Part shown: positions 1 through 6,170 of the stretch, one piece after another
Numbering within the stretch: the first letter of the stretch is position 1
Layout: the number at the start of each line of letters is the position of its first letter
NCBI GenBank assembly: GCA_937926555.1
Contig: CALAZX010000312.1
Span: 1-6,504 of the forward strand
Reading direction: 5' to 3'
Length of the DNA: 6,504 nt
Source: an uncultured Negativicutes bacterium
GTDB lineage: Bacteria; Bacillota; Negativicutes; Acidaminococcales; Acidaminococcaceae
Made by a program: the position numbers and the translations under genes
Notes under the pieces: generated by a model
What the model was told of the DNA's origin: nothing
The model's input: the letters and a program-made list of their open reading frames with translations, nothing else
Database searches by the model: none

Positions 1-2
1 AG

Positions 3-425
3 GCGGTATGGCGGCGCATCAAGGCGGATGGTTATACACCGGTACGTTCCGGAGTCCTGCTGTATTTTGACATCTTCTTCCAACATGAGTCGGAAACGGT
101 CATCCACAATCCGGAAGTGGAAGTGGTCATGCATGACTGCGGCTGCACGAATACGGATATGAACATCAATTATGGCGGCGGCATCCGCTACAGGCTCACA
201 GCACTGGACAGGATTCCCGGATCCAATATCGCTACCCGGTGGCGGGGGGCGTTCCAGGGAGACTTCTCTGCAGGCGACATAGTCAGGTTCTCTCTGCTCA
301 GCGTGAACTGCGCCCGGGCCGACATACCGTCCATCACGGTGCGCCTGACAGGGGGGAACCTGGTGCCGGTGGAGACCACCGTCCCGTTCCGGATCAGGGA
401 GGACAAGCGGCTGATAAGAAGATGA
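3..425 (+). CDS. C-terminal part of an unrecognised protein (5' end off the window)
   Basis: The frame is open from the left edge (first complete codon at 3) to a TGA at 423-425, giving about 140 residues of a longer protein. A GTG at 117 could be taken as a start, but the frame continues upstream without a stop and reads like protein (AVWRRIKADGYTPVRSGVLL), so this is a truncated gene and not a 102-residue one. The segment has no obvious transmembrane helix. It is rich in alternating hydrophobic residues of beta-strand type (for example SITVRLTGG) and holds an HDCGC motif about 40 residues in. It ends in a basic tail, DKRLIRR. I do not recognise the family. A strong terminator about 75 bp downstream shows that it ends its transcription unit. 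Confidence 0.65.
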   Translation, partial: AVWRRIKADGYTPVRSGVLLYFDIFFQHESETVIHNPEVEVVMHDCGCTNTDMNINYGGGIRYRLTALDRIPGSNIATRWRGAFQGDFSAGDIVRFSLLSVNCARADIPSITVRLTGGNLVPVETTVPFRIREDKRLIRR

Positions 426-501
426 GAGAAAGATAAGAAAGTAAGAACAAGAGAAGAGCGGAATAAAAGCGGGATAAGATAAAAGATGTCCTGTGGCATT
501 G

Positions 502-533
502 AAGCAAGGCGGTTCACACCGTCTTGCTTTTTT
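502..533 (+). terminator. Rho-independent terminator after the left-edge gene
   Basis: An 11-bp stem pairs 502-512 with 519-529, with one G-U pair and a 6-nt loop (TTCACA). It runs into six T residues (528-533). It lies about 75 bp after the stop at 425 and separates that gene from the regulator downstream. Confidence 0.85.
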
Positions 534-581
534 ATTTGCCGTTGTGTCCTTTCCGGACACCAAAAGCCTTCCACCGTTCTG

Positions 582-618
582 TAGAATGAAGATAACAAAG
601 GTAACCTTTGGATTGACT
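582..618 (+). promoter_or_regulatory. Possible promoter and operator ahead of the first XRE regulator
   Basis: TAGAAT at 582-587 is a five-of-six match to a -10 box, but no convincing -35 lies at the right distance. Just downstream, where the transcript would begin, is an inverted repeat with 7-bp arms and a single central base (596-610, CAAAGGT-A-ACCTTTG). A TTGACT at 613-618 follows but lacks a matching -10. A palindrome overlapping the start of transcription, next to an XRE-type repressor gene, fits autorepression. This is a weak, position-based inference. Confidence 0.3.
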
Positions 619-695
619 TCCGTCCGGCATGCAAAGCAGATGGAAGTATTTGGGAGACATCCGGATGAATCCGCACGAGGCTAAAGGACAGGGGA

Positions 696-703
696 GAGGA
701 GGT
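696..703 (+). promoter_or_regulatory. Shine-Dalgarno site that fixes the start of the first XRE gene
   Basis: GAGGAGGT lies 9 nt before the ATG at 713. In-frame ATGs at 629 and 665 have no comparable site in front of them, so translation most likely begins at 713. Confidence 0.75.
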
Positions 704-712
704 GGAAGAAGG

Positions 713-1009
713 ATGACGGAGATGGATGGAGGGGAGAACGCCCCCGGAAAAACAGGAATCCGTGAAGAAGCGTCACAGGACAAAAAGTCGCGACAGGAAA
801 ACGACTGGCGTTTCCGATTGGGGCTGAGAATCATCCTGGAACGCAACCGGAAAAGCCTGAGCCAGAAAGAGCTGGCGCACCGTCTCGGTATATCCAGGCA
901 GCATCTGTCACGTATCGAGCATGGGAAAAGCAGTTGCAGCGTGAAGCTGCTGCGGGCCATCGCCGGAGAGCTGGAAATGGATCTGTGCCTGCTGATGAGA
1001 AAAGAGTGA
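713..1009 (+). CDS. XRE-family helix-turn-helix regulator, 98 residues
   Basis: This is a small DNA-binding protein of the Cro/CI (HTH_3) type, probably a transcriptional repressor. Residues 1-30 are polar and charged and look disordered. The helix-turn-helix occupies about residues 50-71 (SQKELAHRLGISRQHLSRIE), with the usual Q-x-x-L-A ... G-I-S ... S-x-I-E-x-G pattern. A short helical C-terminus follows, with no ligand-binding or peptidase domain. The start was chosen from the GAGGAGGT site at 696-703; an upstream ATG at 629 would add 28 residues with no supporting SD. A second, shorter XRE gene lies 193 bp downstream on the same strand, and an imperfectly supported promoter with a palindrome sits upstream. 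The target is unknown; its own promoter or that of the neighbouring membrane genes is plausible. Confidence 0.85.
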   Translation: MTEMDGGENAPGKTGIREEASQDKKSRQENDWRFRLGLRIILERNRKSLSQKELAHRLGISRQHLSRIEHGKSSCSVKLLRAIAGELEMDLCLLMRKE

Positions 1010-1134
1010 GAAGTGAGATGAGGATGGATGACCGGTGCGGAACAATTCCGACGGCAGCAGCTGAAAGATTACATCCGTTCTCTATAAAGCACATATGTTA
1101 CAGGTATAGAACGGGAGAGGGGGCATGAATACGG

Positions 1135-1140
1135 TATAAT
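1135..1140 (+). promoter_or_regulatory. Consensus -10 box ahead of the second XRE gene
   Basis: A perfect TATAAT lies in an A/T-rich stretch (1135-1152) about 60 bp before the ATG at 1203. No good -35 hexamer is found 16-18 bp upstream, where the sequence is G-rich. A promoter here would therefore depend on the -10 region or an activator. Confidence 0.4.
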
Positions 1141-1202
1141 TATATACATATTAACAGTAGTGGATATCATTAAGAAAGTTGCGGATACAGGACGTGATCG
1201 CC

Positions 1203-1427
1203 ATGTTTGCCGAAGAATACAGAAAAATAGGGTTGAATGTATTGTACCATCGCCGGAAAAAAGGGCTGACACAACTGCAGCTTGCCCACAAATCCGGTGT
1301 CTCACGGTCCCGTATTTCCGATATCGAGAACGGCAAGGAACTGTTCCGTCTGGAATCGCTTCTGATGATTGCAAAAGCATTGGAGGTCGATTACAGGGAG
1401 CTCCTGCTGTCCTTTGATGAGAAGTGA
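1203..1427 (+). CDS. XRE-family helix-turn-helix regulator, 74 residues
   Basis: This compact Cro/CI-type DNA-binding protein consists of little more than the five-helix domain. The helix-turn-helix is at about residues 23-44, reading L-T-Q-L-Q-L-A-x-K-S-G-V-S-R-S-R-I-S-D-I-E-N-G, followed by the typical scaffold helices L-x-x-L-L-M-I-A-K-A-L-E-V-D. The ATG at 1203 was chosen because AGGA (1189-1192) lies 10 nt ahead and the protein then begins at the usual distance from the domain. TTG at 1179 in the same frame would add eight residues with only a weak SD. It shares only the fold with the first XRE protein; loop and recognition-helix residues differ, so the two probably bind different sites. 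It lies 97 bp upstream of the DUF805 gene, which it may regulate. Confidence 0.85.
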   Translation: MFAEEYRKIGLNVLYHRRKKGLTQLQLAHKSGVSRSRISDIENGKELFRLESLLMIAKALEVDYRELLLSFDEK

Positions 1428-1524
1428 GAGGTGATGCCGGATAGGAGGTTGTGAATCTGCAGACTGGAACAATGGGAAACATTTTGGTCACCGCATAATA
1501 TATTTGAAGAAAAGGGGTTTTGAT

Positions 1525-1896
1525 ATGAAAAAAGAGTATTTTTCTTTTGAAGGGCGGCTCAACCGCAAAAAATATTTTCTGCGTACACTTCTTGTCTCGC
1601 TTATCTATTCAATCATCATGGGTGTCTCGATGTTCGTGTTGATTGGCGGCGGTCTGTATGGAAACTCCTCCGGTCTGGCGTTGCTGGGTACGCTGTTGCT
1701 GATCGCATCATCGGTAGTGGGCACTGTCATGCTGTTCTCCTTTGCAGTGAGACGGGCACACGACCTGAATCATTCCGGATGGTATGTGCTCTTGGGGATA
1801 CTGATTTATCCGTATGTGCAGTTCCTCTTCCAAAAAGGTACGGTAGGGGATAACCGGTACGGACCCGATCCCCTGCAGCAGGTGGAGAAGGTCTGA
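1525..1896 (+). CDS. DUF805 family inner-membrane protein, 123 residues
   Basis: Three sequence signatures of the DUF805 family (YhaH/YhaI type) appear in order. The N-terminal F-x-G-R-x-x-R-x-x-Y is at residues 8-17 (FEGRLNRKKY). The central RRAHDLNHSGW is at 76-86. The C-terminal K-G-x-x-G-x-N-R-Y-G-P-D-P is at 104-116. Between them lie hydrophobic segments at about 20-42, 50-75 and 86-102, so it is an integral membrane protein of three to four helices. The length is typical of the family. The function is not established; family members are often found beside prophage or stress-related genes. The ATG at 1525 has AAGGGG (1512-1517) 7 nt ahead; the in-frame TTG at 1504 is rejected because that SD would lie inside it. 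The 73-residue membrane protein follows after 40 bp and is probably cotranscribed. Confidence 0.9.
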   Translation: MKKEYFSFEGRLNRKKYFLRTLLVSLIYSIIMGVSMFVLIGGGLYGNSSGLALLGTLLLIASSVVGTVMLFSFAVRRAHDLNHSGWYVLLGILIYPYVQFLFQKGTVGDNRYGPDPLQQVEKV

Positions 1897-1936
1897 GAAG
1901 ACAGGTGTTCCATCCGTATAGGAAAGAGGTGAGTTG

Positions 1937-2158
1937 ATGGAGTACATTCTGATTTTCGCTTATATGTTTCTGGGATACCAGGCCAATATGTATCTGCGGC
2001 GGGTCGTTCTGAACCAGGTGGCTGTGCTTTATACGGATACCATGCGGTTCTATCTGATGCAGCTGTTCTGGGGATTCGCACTTGGCTGGATCACTATTCC
2101 TCTGGCGGTAGTGATCGGTCTGTTCAAGATGGCGACACAGAAAAGCGAAGAGAAATAA
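1937..2158 (+). CDS. Small two-helix membrane protein, 73 residues, unrecognised
   Basis: The ATG at 1937 follows GAGGTGA (1926-1932) with a 4-nt gap; a TTG one codon upstream would be too close to that site. The protein has a hydrophobic N-terminal segment (about 2-16), a polar middle with a pair of arginines (RR at 21-22), a second hydrophobic segment (about 42-64) and a lysine/glutamate-rich tail (KSEEK). The charge pattern suggests both ends are hard to assign to a side, with the tail probably cytoplasmic. It is 40 bp behind the DUF805 gene and directly ahead of a strong terminator, so the pair forms a two-gene unit. I do not recognise a family. It could be an accessory subunit of the DUF805 protein. 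Confidence 0.75.
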   Translation: MEYILIFAYMFLGYQANMYLRRVVLNQVAVLYTDTMRFYLMQLFWGFALGWITIPLAVVIGLFKMATQKSEEK

Positions 2159-2163
2159 ACAAT

Positions 2164-2194
2164 AAAAAGCTTCCACACAGGTGGAAGCTTTTTT
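2164..2194 (+). terminator. Rho-independent terminator after the small membrane protein
   Basis: A perfect 13-bp stem pairs 2164-2176 with 2181-2193 around a 4-nt ACAG loop and ends in six T residues. The A run on the left arm means it could also work on the opposite strand. It starts 5 bp after the TAA at 2156-2158. Confidence 0.92.
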
Positions 2195-2287
2195 CTCTGT
2201 CTTTGAACGCCGCACGGGCCACTGAAGCCGGGAAATGGCTTCTGGGAGGCGGGAAATCATGGGGATGGTATAAGATGTGTTCTGCGG

Positions 2288-2311
2288 AATAAAAACCCTC
2301 AGAAAGGGTTT
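2288..2311 (-). terminator. Second, weaker leftward terminator
   Basis: Read on the minus strand, AAACCCT (2311-2305) pairs with AGGGTTT (2299-2293) around a 5-nt loop and continues as TTATT. It lies about 60 bp past the stronger leftward terminator and may act as a backstop. Flanking CTGCGG and CCGCAG can extend the stem imperfectly. Confidence 0.5.
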
Positions 2312-2365
2312 CCCGCAGGGAGAAGCGCCGCCGCGGTCCGACAGGTCATATGATCACAGGACGGC

Positions 2366-2398
2366 AAAAGAAAAGCGCCCACGTATGTGGGCGCTTTT
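2366..2398 (-). terminator. Rho-independent terminator of the leftward operon
   Basis: A perfect 12-bp stem pairs 2371-2382 with 2387-2398 around a 4-nt loop. On the minus strand the stem ends in TTTT followed by CTTTTG. It lies 43 bp past the stop of the ZorB-like gene at 2441, so that gene is the last of the operon. Confidence 0.88.
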
Positions 2399-2440
2399 GT
2401 GTTTCAAGGGTGACCGGGCATATTGCCGTATGGTTTCCGG

Positions 2441-3163
2441 TCATTGCTGGTTCTGATTTGCGTTCAGCTCGTTCTTGTAGAACAGCACAATCTCGATACG
2501 TCTGTTACGGGCCATCATCTCTTTCGTACGGTTGTCCTGCTGCAGCTGTCCCAGGTTGTAGTCCAGGCCTGCCTCGCGGCCTACCGGTTTGTATTTGCTG
2601 AAAGAGGTGGCCGACATCAGGTATTCGGCCGGATTGATACCCACATTGTTCTGCAGGAATTTGTAGACAGACATGGCGCGTTCGGATGCCAGCTGCAGGT
2701 TCTCGTCATCGCCGCCGGAGATATCCGCGTGACCCTGGATCTGGATCTCGCTGATGTTGGCCAGGTTGCTCTTCACTACAGGGCCCACCACGCTGAGCAC
2801 TTCCGTGCCCGCAGGTTTGAGGGTGCTCTCATTGGTGTCGAACAGCACTTTGTCGCTGAAGGTGATTGTCTGTCTGTCCAGCTTGTTGATGATCGTGATG
2901 TCGGACTTGGATTCTTTCGCCTCCTTATTCGACTGCAGCGTGTCCTTGTCCGAGATGACGCTGATGGTGTAGCGGTTGCCGATCTGCTCGTGGATCTGCG
3001 TGCTGATCATCTTCTGGCTGTCTCTGGCACGGTCCAGGTTCTCACTGCCTGCCGCGATCATCTTGGAGACCACGAAAAGGATGATCAGGACCACCAGCAC
3101 CAGGGAAAGCATCAGGTCGGTGAAAGAGGGCCAGAAATTGAAGTTGAATTTATCTCTAAACAT
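2441..3163 (-). CDS. ZorB/MotB-like stator protein with OmpA-type peptidoglycan-binding domain, 240 residues
   Basis: This is the B subunit of an ion-driven membrane motor. A short cytoplasmic N-terminus leads into one transmembrane helix at about 11-33 (FWPSFTDLMLSLVLVVLIIL). Asp16 in it matches the essential ion-binding aspartate of MotB, TolR and ZorB. A linker (about 35-90) leads to an OmpA-like domain (about 95-228): V-L-F-D at 106-109, GHAD at 144-147, L-A-S-E-R-A at 158-163 and NRRIEI at 220-225. Asp147 and Arg162 sit 15 residues apart, as the peptidoglycan-contacting Asp/Arg pair of OmpA does, so cell-wall binding is likely. Length is close to that of Zorya ZorB. The gene begins 12 nt after the A gene stop, with its SD (GAGGTGG) overlapping that stop, so translation is probably coupled. 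Family assignment is firm; a Zorya role is inference. Confidence 0.92.
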   Translation of the reverse strand: MFRDKFNFNFWPSFTDLMLSLVLVVLIILFVVSKMIAAGSENLDRARDSQKMISTQIHEQIGNRYTISVISDKDTLQSNKEAKESKSDITIINKLDRQTITFSDKVLFDTNESTLKPAGTEVLSVVGPVVKSNLANISEIQIQGHADISGGDDENLQLASERAMSVYKFLQNNVGINPAEYLMSATSFSKYKPVGREAGLDYNLGQLQQDNRTKEMMARNRRIEIVLFYKNELNANQNQQ

Positions 3164-3175
3164 ATTCCACCCACC

Positions 3176-5182
3176 TCAATGCGTTTTTGCGGTATTGGCA
3201 AGCACCTCGTTGAGTCTGGCCTGGGTCTCCGCATTGCTCTGGAGCACCTTGGTGATCTCGCTCTGCTGCTGTTCCAGCGAGCTGAGACGGGATACCATCA
3301 TGCCCTGCACGCCGATGCTCATCACCAGGAGGATGGCGATGATGATGAGGGGCAGATGTTTCTTGACCAGGCTGAGGATGCCCGGCTTGCCGCTTTCAGA
3401 CGGCATGGCTGCGATATCTTCCTCCGGCATGCCGGTGGAAGCATCCGTCATAGCCGCGGCCGGCGCATCCGGGGACAGAGCCGCGGCTGCCGTTGCGGGA
3501 GCGGGTCTCAAAGCGCCTTTTTGCAGTTCTTTGAGGATGGCTTCCAGCTGGGTCTCCATTCGGCTGCTCTGCTCGGAATGCTGCGTCGTGGCCGCCACGA
3601 TTTCTTTCAGCTCTTCTGGTTTGAGGCCGGCCGATTGACCGATTTTCCCCAGCATCTGCTTGAGACCGAAGCCGAAATCTTCCATCATCTTCGCCATCTC
3701 ATTTTTCACTTCTGACAGCGGATTGTTGATCTTGTCAAGGTTCTCCGCGGCGGCGTTGATGTTGGCGGAGATGTTCTGGAGGTCCGCTGTGAGCTGTGTC
3801 CGCAGGGGATCTGTGATATTGCGGATCAGATGGCTCTCCCGCTCCTCCATGCTGCGGGTGGCGGCGATATTGGCGTCGATGCACTGCTGCAGGGTGTCCT
3901 GCATGGTATGGTGCATTTTCATGTAGTTGTCATCGTACACCTTCAGTGCGTTGATGACATTGTCCAGCTGTGCGGCCTGGGCCACATAGCTCTCCTTGAT
4001 GGAGTCGGTGTTCGCGGTGGACGCCTGGGAGAAGGAGCTGATCAGCGTATCGATCTGCTGAGCCTGCTCCACGTAGGCGGCTTTCAGGTCCGCATTGTTC
4101 TTGGCGTTCTCCGCGGAGAAGTTGGAGATGATGGTGGCCAGTTTCTCGCTCTGGGCAGCGTACTGGGAATTGATCAGCTCGCTGCTCTTGAAGGTTTCCT
4201 GGGCCAGGTCGTTGATGTGGCTGGTGATCTCGGCGTTCTGCTGTTCGAACTGCTGGTGGATCTGGGCCAGCGTGTTCTTGAGCTGGTCCATTTTCTGGGC
4301 GCCTTCGATGAACGTGGCGTTGGAGGCGGTGACAGCCTCGGTGGTCTGCTTCAGGGCCTCGATGGTCTGGTTGGCCTCGGTCAGGTTATGAAGCAGGTCC
4401 TGGGCGCCGGTGTTGATGCCGGAGGCCTGGTTCAGGGTATCCTTGATCTTGGCCATGGTGTTCTCGCCCTTCTGGAAGTCAGTGGGGTACAGAACAGGAA
4501 GCCAGATGTTGATGGTGCTGTTGGTCAGTTTCTCGCTGAGACGGTTGATGGCGCCTTCCTGGATGAAGAAGGTGAACCCGGCCACGAACACGATGGTGCA
4601 GAATACACCCCACATACTGGGGGCGAAAGCGCCTTTCAGGTTGAGGAACAGGTTGGACAGCTCGGCGGCGGTGTTGTTGGACTGGGCGCTGATGATGAAG
4701 CCGTCACCGTTGAAAGAGCCGATACTGATGGCCAGACCTACCAGCGTGCCGAGAATGCCGATGACCAGGAACAGGGAGATGGTGGTGCGGATGGTGTCCA
4801 CACCGGCGAAGATCTTGTTGACGGTGTTTTTCACCAACAGGTCCGCATCCAGGCGGCTGCTCTTGTGACCGGCATCGTAAATGGCTTTCAGATGGTCAAA
4901 CAGGGGTTCCAGGGTCTTGTCGTCGAGAGCCCCGTTCTTCTCCTGCAGCTTGGCGCGGATGGATTCTTTGTAGTTGTTGAAACTGGTGGCCACATCCACA
5001 TTGTTCATCTTGAGGACACTTTCCAGGAAAGAGACATCCTGGAGTTCGTCCAGTATTGCGAGGTTGCGGTTGGCGCGGATTTTCACGTTGACGCATTTGC
5101 ACAATGCGATAAATGCGAAAAACCAGATGACGCCGATGATGATCTGGAGGGCCAGTGAGTTGGGCCAGACATAAGCGAACAT
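3176..5182 (-). CDS. ZorA-like ExbB/TolQ/MotA-family channel protein with very long helical tail, 668 residues
   Basis: This is the A subunit of an ion-driven motor, expected to form a pentamer around a dimer of the downstream B protein. The transmembrane helices are at about 10-30, 132-156 and 187-208, the ExbB/TolQ/ZorA layout with a cytoplasmic insert between the first two. The second carries GILGTLVGL (142-150) and the third APSMWGVF (187-194). Thr146 and Ser189 are placed to line the channel opposite Asp16 of the B protein. A largely helical tail (about 210-555) follows, with four 29-residue repeats at 312-427, then an Ala/Pro-rich linker (about 557-600). A fourth hydrophobic helix (609-631) and a short coiled end complete it. 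ExbB and TolQ are about 230 residues; the long tail resembles ZorA, but the C-terminal membrane helix is unusual. The start has AAAGGAG 8 nt upstream. It lies 23 bp behind the 312-residue gene. Confidence 0.9.
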   Translation of the reverse strand: MFAYVWPNSLALQIIIGVIWFFAFIALCKCVNVKIRANRNLAILDELQDVSFLESVLKMNNVDVATSFNNYKESIRAKLQEKNGALDDKTLEPLFDHLKAIYDAGHKSSRLDADLLVKNTVNKIFAGVDTIRTTISLFLVIGILGTLVGLAISIGSFNGDGFIISAQSNNTAAELSNLFLNLKGAFAPSMWGVFCTIVFVAGFTFFIQEGAINRLSEKLTNSTINIWLPVLYPTDFQKGENTMAKIKDTLNQASGINTGAQDLLHNLTEANQTIEALKQTTEAVTASNATFIEGAQKMDQLKNTLAQIHQQFEQQNAEITSHINDLAQETFKSSELINSQYAAQSEKLATIISNFSAENAKNNADLKAAYVEQAQQIDTLISSFSQASTANTDSIKESYVAQAAQLDNVINALKVYDDNYMKMHHTMQDTLQQCIDANIAATRSMEERESHLIRNITDPLRTQLTADLQNISANINAAAENLDKINNPLSEVKNEMAKMMEDFGFGLKQMLGKIGQSAGLKPEELKEIVAATTQHSEQSSRMETQLEAILKELQKGALRPAPATAAAALSPDAPAAAMTDASTGMPEEDIAAMPSESGKPGILSLVKKHLPLIIIAILLVMSIGVQGMMVSRLSSLEQQQSEITKVLQSNAETQARLNEVLANTAKTH
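3902..4249 (-). repeat. Four in-phase 29-residue repeats in the ZorA-like tail
   Basis: The repeats cover protein residues 312-340, 341-369, 370-398 and 399-427 of the channel protein. Each starts with F or Y and has Q at position 4, I or L at position 8, I at position 12 and L or F at position 15 (for example YVEQAQQIDTLISSF and YVAQAAQLDNVINAL). The DNA has diverged more than the protein pattern, so this is an old structural repeat. A 29-residue period (four heptads plus one) fits a long coiled coil. Confidence 0.7.
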
Positions 5183-5205
5183 GGGAATTGCTCCTTTACA
5201 TTAGT

Positions 5206-6144
5206 TTAAATCAGTTCAAGCATACCTTTTTTATACAGCTTGTAGGTTGGCGGAGTGACAGAAGAGTCTTTCTTGAAAAGTGCAGGTCTGAGCAGCTTTC
5301 CATTGCAGTTCTGCTGGTTATTCAGCTTCTCCGGATTGGTGATATCGAAGGCCAGTGTAAACCCAAATTGCTCGAGCAGACCGCTATTGAGCTGGTCATT
5401 CTCAAGGAGAATTTTGCTGATACTTATAGCATAGCAGGAAACCCAGGTGTTTGAATCCACGGAGAGCAGTGGGAGTTTCTTTCCTTGAAAATCGCTTCCC
5501 GGTTCCGCTTCGACCAATGTGAGCTCCTGGGAATTATCATTGAAATTGTTTTTGGCCCACCTGCTGATCTGATCAGTATGGGGAGCGAAGAATTGATAGT
5601 CTGATGCATCATCCTCGTTGAATTCCGTCGTGAAGGCCTCAAGCTGTTCCGGCACCGTTAAGGGGTGTGAAACGTCAGGAGCAGTTTTCTCGGCAGGGAT
5701 GGTATCCGTAGGACTGATGATGGAACGGGCTGCTGTCGTTGAGGGAGGCTGCTCCTGGGGCTGTGCATATCTGGCCGTGGGGCGTGGGGCAGATGTGGTA
5801 GCTGTGGTGATGGACGGAGCGGTTGAAGATGCCGTCAGGTGCTTCAGATTCGCGATTTCCGCCTTCAGCGCGGTTAGTTCTGCCTGATTTTCCTCGATAG
5901 TTCTTGTCATTTTCTCAAGTCGGTCCATCTTTTCATCCAGGGGCTTGAGATGAGCCTCTGTAAATTCGGAGTAAAAATTATGGAGAAGAGGTTTCACCAG
6001 AGGTCTGAGATTCTCGGTGGATGGTGTTGTGGTATCATTCTGCTCCAAGTGATAAATGACATTTTCCAGGGTGTCGGAGAGTTGTCTTGTGATCTGCGCA
6101 AGGCTTTCAAATGCGGCGCGGAGTTCAGGGGTGTTGGTTGTCAT
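5206..6144 (-). CDS. Unrecognised coiled-coil protein with Thr/Ser/Pro-rich linker, 312 residues
   Basis: I do not recognise this protein. Residues 1-103 are helical, with a likely coiled coil at about 64-103 (EKMDRLEKM ... EENQAELTALKAEIANLKHL). Residues 104-163 are a low-complexity linker rich in Thr, Ser, Ala and Pro. Residues 164-312 look like a mixed alpha/beta globular domain with the segments VEAEPGSDFQGKKLPLL, WVSCYAISISKIL, FGFTLAFDI and GKLLRPALF. There is no signal peptide or membrane helix, so it is probably cytoplasmic. The acidic PG-x-x-F and LRPA pieces faintly recall the end of GrpE nucleotide-exchange factors, after a coiled coil as in GrpE; this is only a hint. The start at 6144 has AAGGAGGT 6 nt ahead; an ATG at 6216 lies inside a hairpin and lacks an SD. 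Being 23 bp ahead of the channel gene, it is probably a working partner of the motor. Confidence 0.8.
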   Translation of the reverse strand: MTTNTPELRAAFESLAQITRQLSDTLENVIYHLEQNDTTTPSTENLRPLVKPLLHNFYSEFTEAHLKPLDEKMDRLEKMTRTIEENQAELTALKAEIANLKHLTASSTAPSITTATTSAPRPTARYAQPQEQPPSTTAARSIISPTDTIPAEKTAPDVSHPLTVPEQLEAFTTEFNEDDASDYQFFAPHTDQISRWAKNNFNDNSQELTLVEAEPGSDFQGKKLPLLSVDSNTWVSCYAISISKILLENDQLNSGLLEQFGFTLAFDITNPEKLNNQQNCNGKLLRPALFKKDSSVTPPTYKLYKKGMLELI

Positions 6145-6150
6145 GGGAAA

Positions 6151-6158
6151 ACCTCCTT
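6151..6158 (-). promoter_or_regulatory. Shine-Dalgarno site that fixes the start of the 312-residue gene
   Basis: On the minus strand AAGGAGGT precedes the ATG at 6144 by 6 nt and is a near-perfect anti-16S match. It shows that the longer reading from 6216 (24 extra residues) is not the real start. Confidence 0.85.
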
Positions 6159-6170
6159 GAAGATAGAAAA

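Noticed and set aside
188..960. Overlapping minus-strand frames of 162 and 142 codons
   Set aside because: They lie antisense to the left-edge gene and the first XRE regulator, run across the 502-533 terminator, and have Ser/Arg/Pro-rich translations without domain features.
1125..1139. Mini frame ATG AAT ACG GTA TAA after a G-rich SD-like stretch
   Set aside because: It is four codons long and overlaps the TATAAT box; too short to support as a leader peptide.
1443..1498. AGGAGG followed by a 15-codon GTG frame between the second XRE gene and DUF805
   Set aside because: The SD is only 2 nt from the GTG, and the peptide has no recognisable feature. It may be a leader but cannot be supported.
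2423..3715. 430-codon open frame on the plus strand
   Set aside because: It is antisense to the B gene and part of the A gene. Its translation is rich in His, Gly, Asp and Arg, typical of a shadow frame, and the minus-strand proteins match known families.
3830..5158. 442-codon open frame on the plus strand
   Set aside because: It is antisense to the channel gene and low in complexity (Gly, Val, Asp, His, Leu). It has no convincing SD and is a mirror of codon bias in the real gene.
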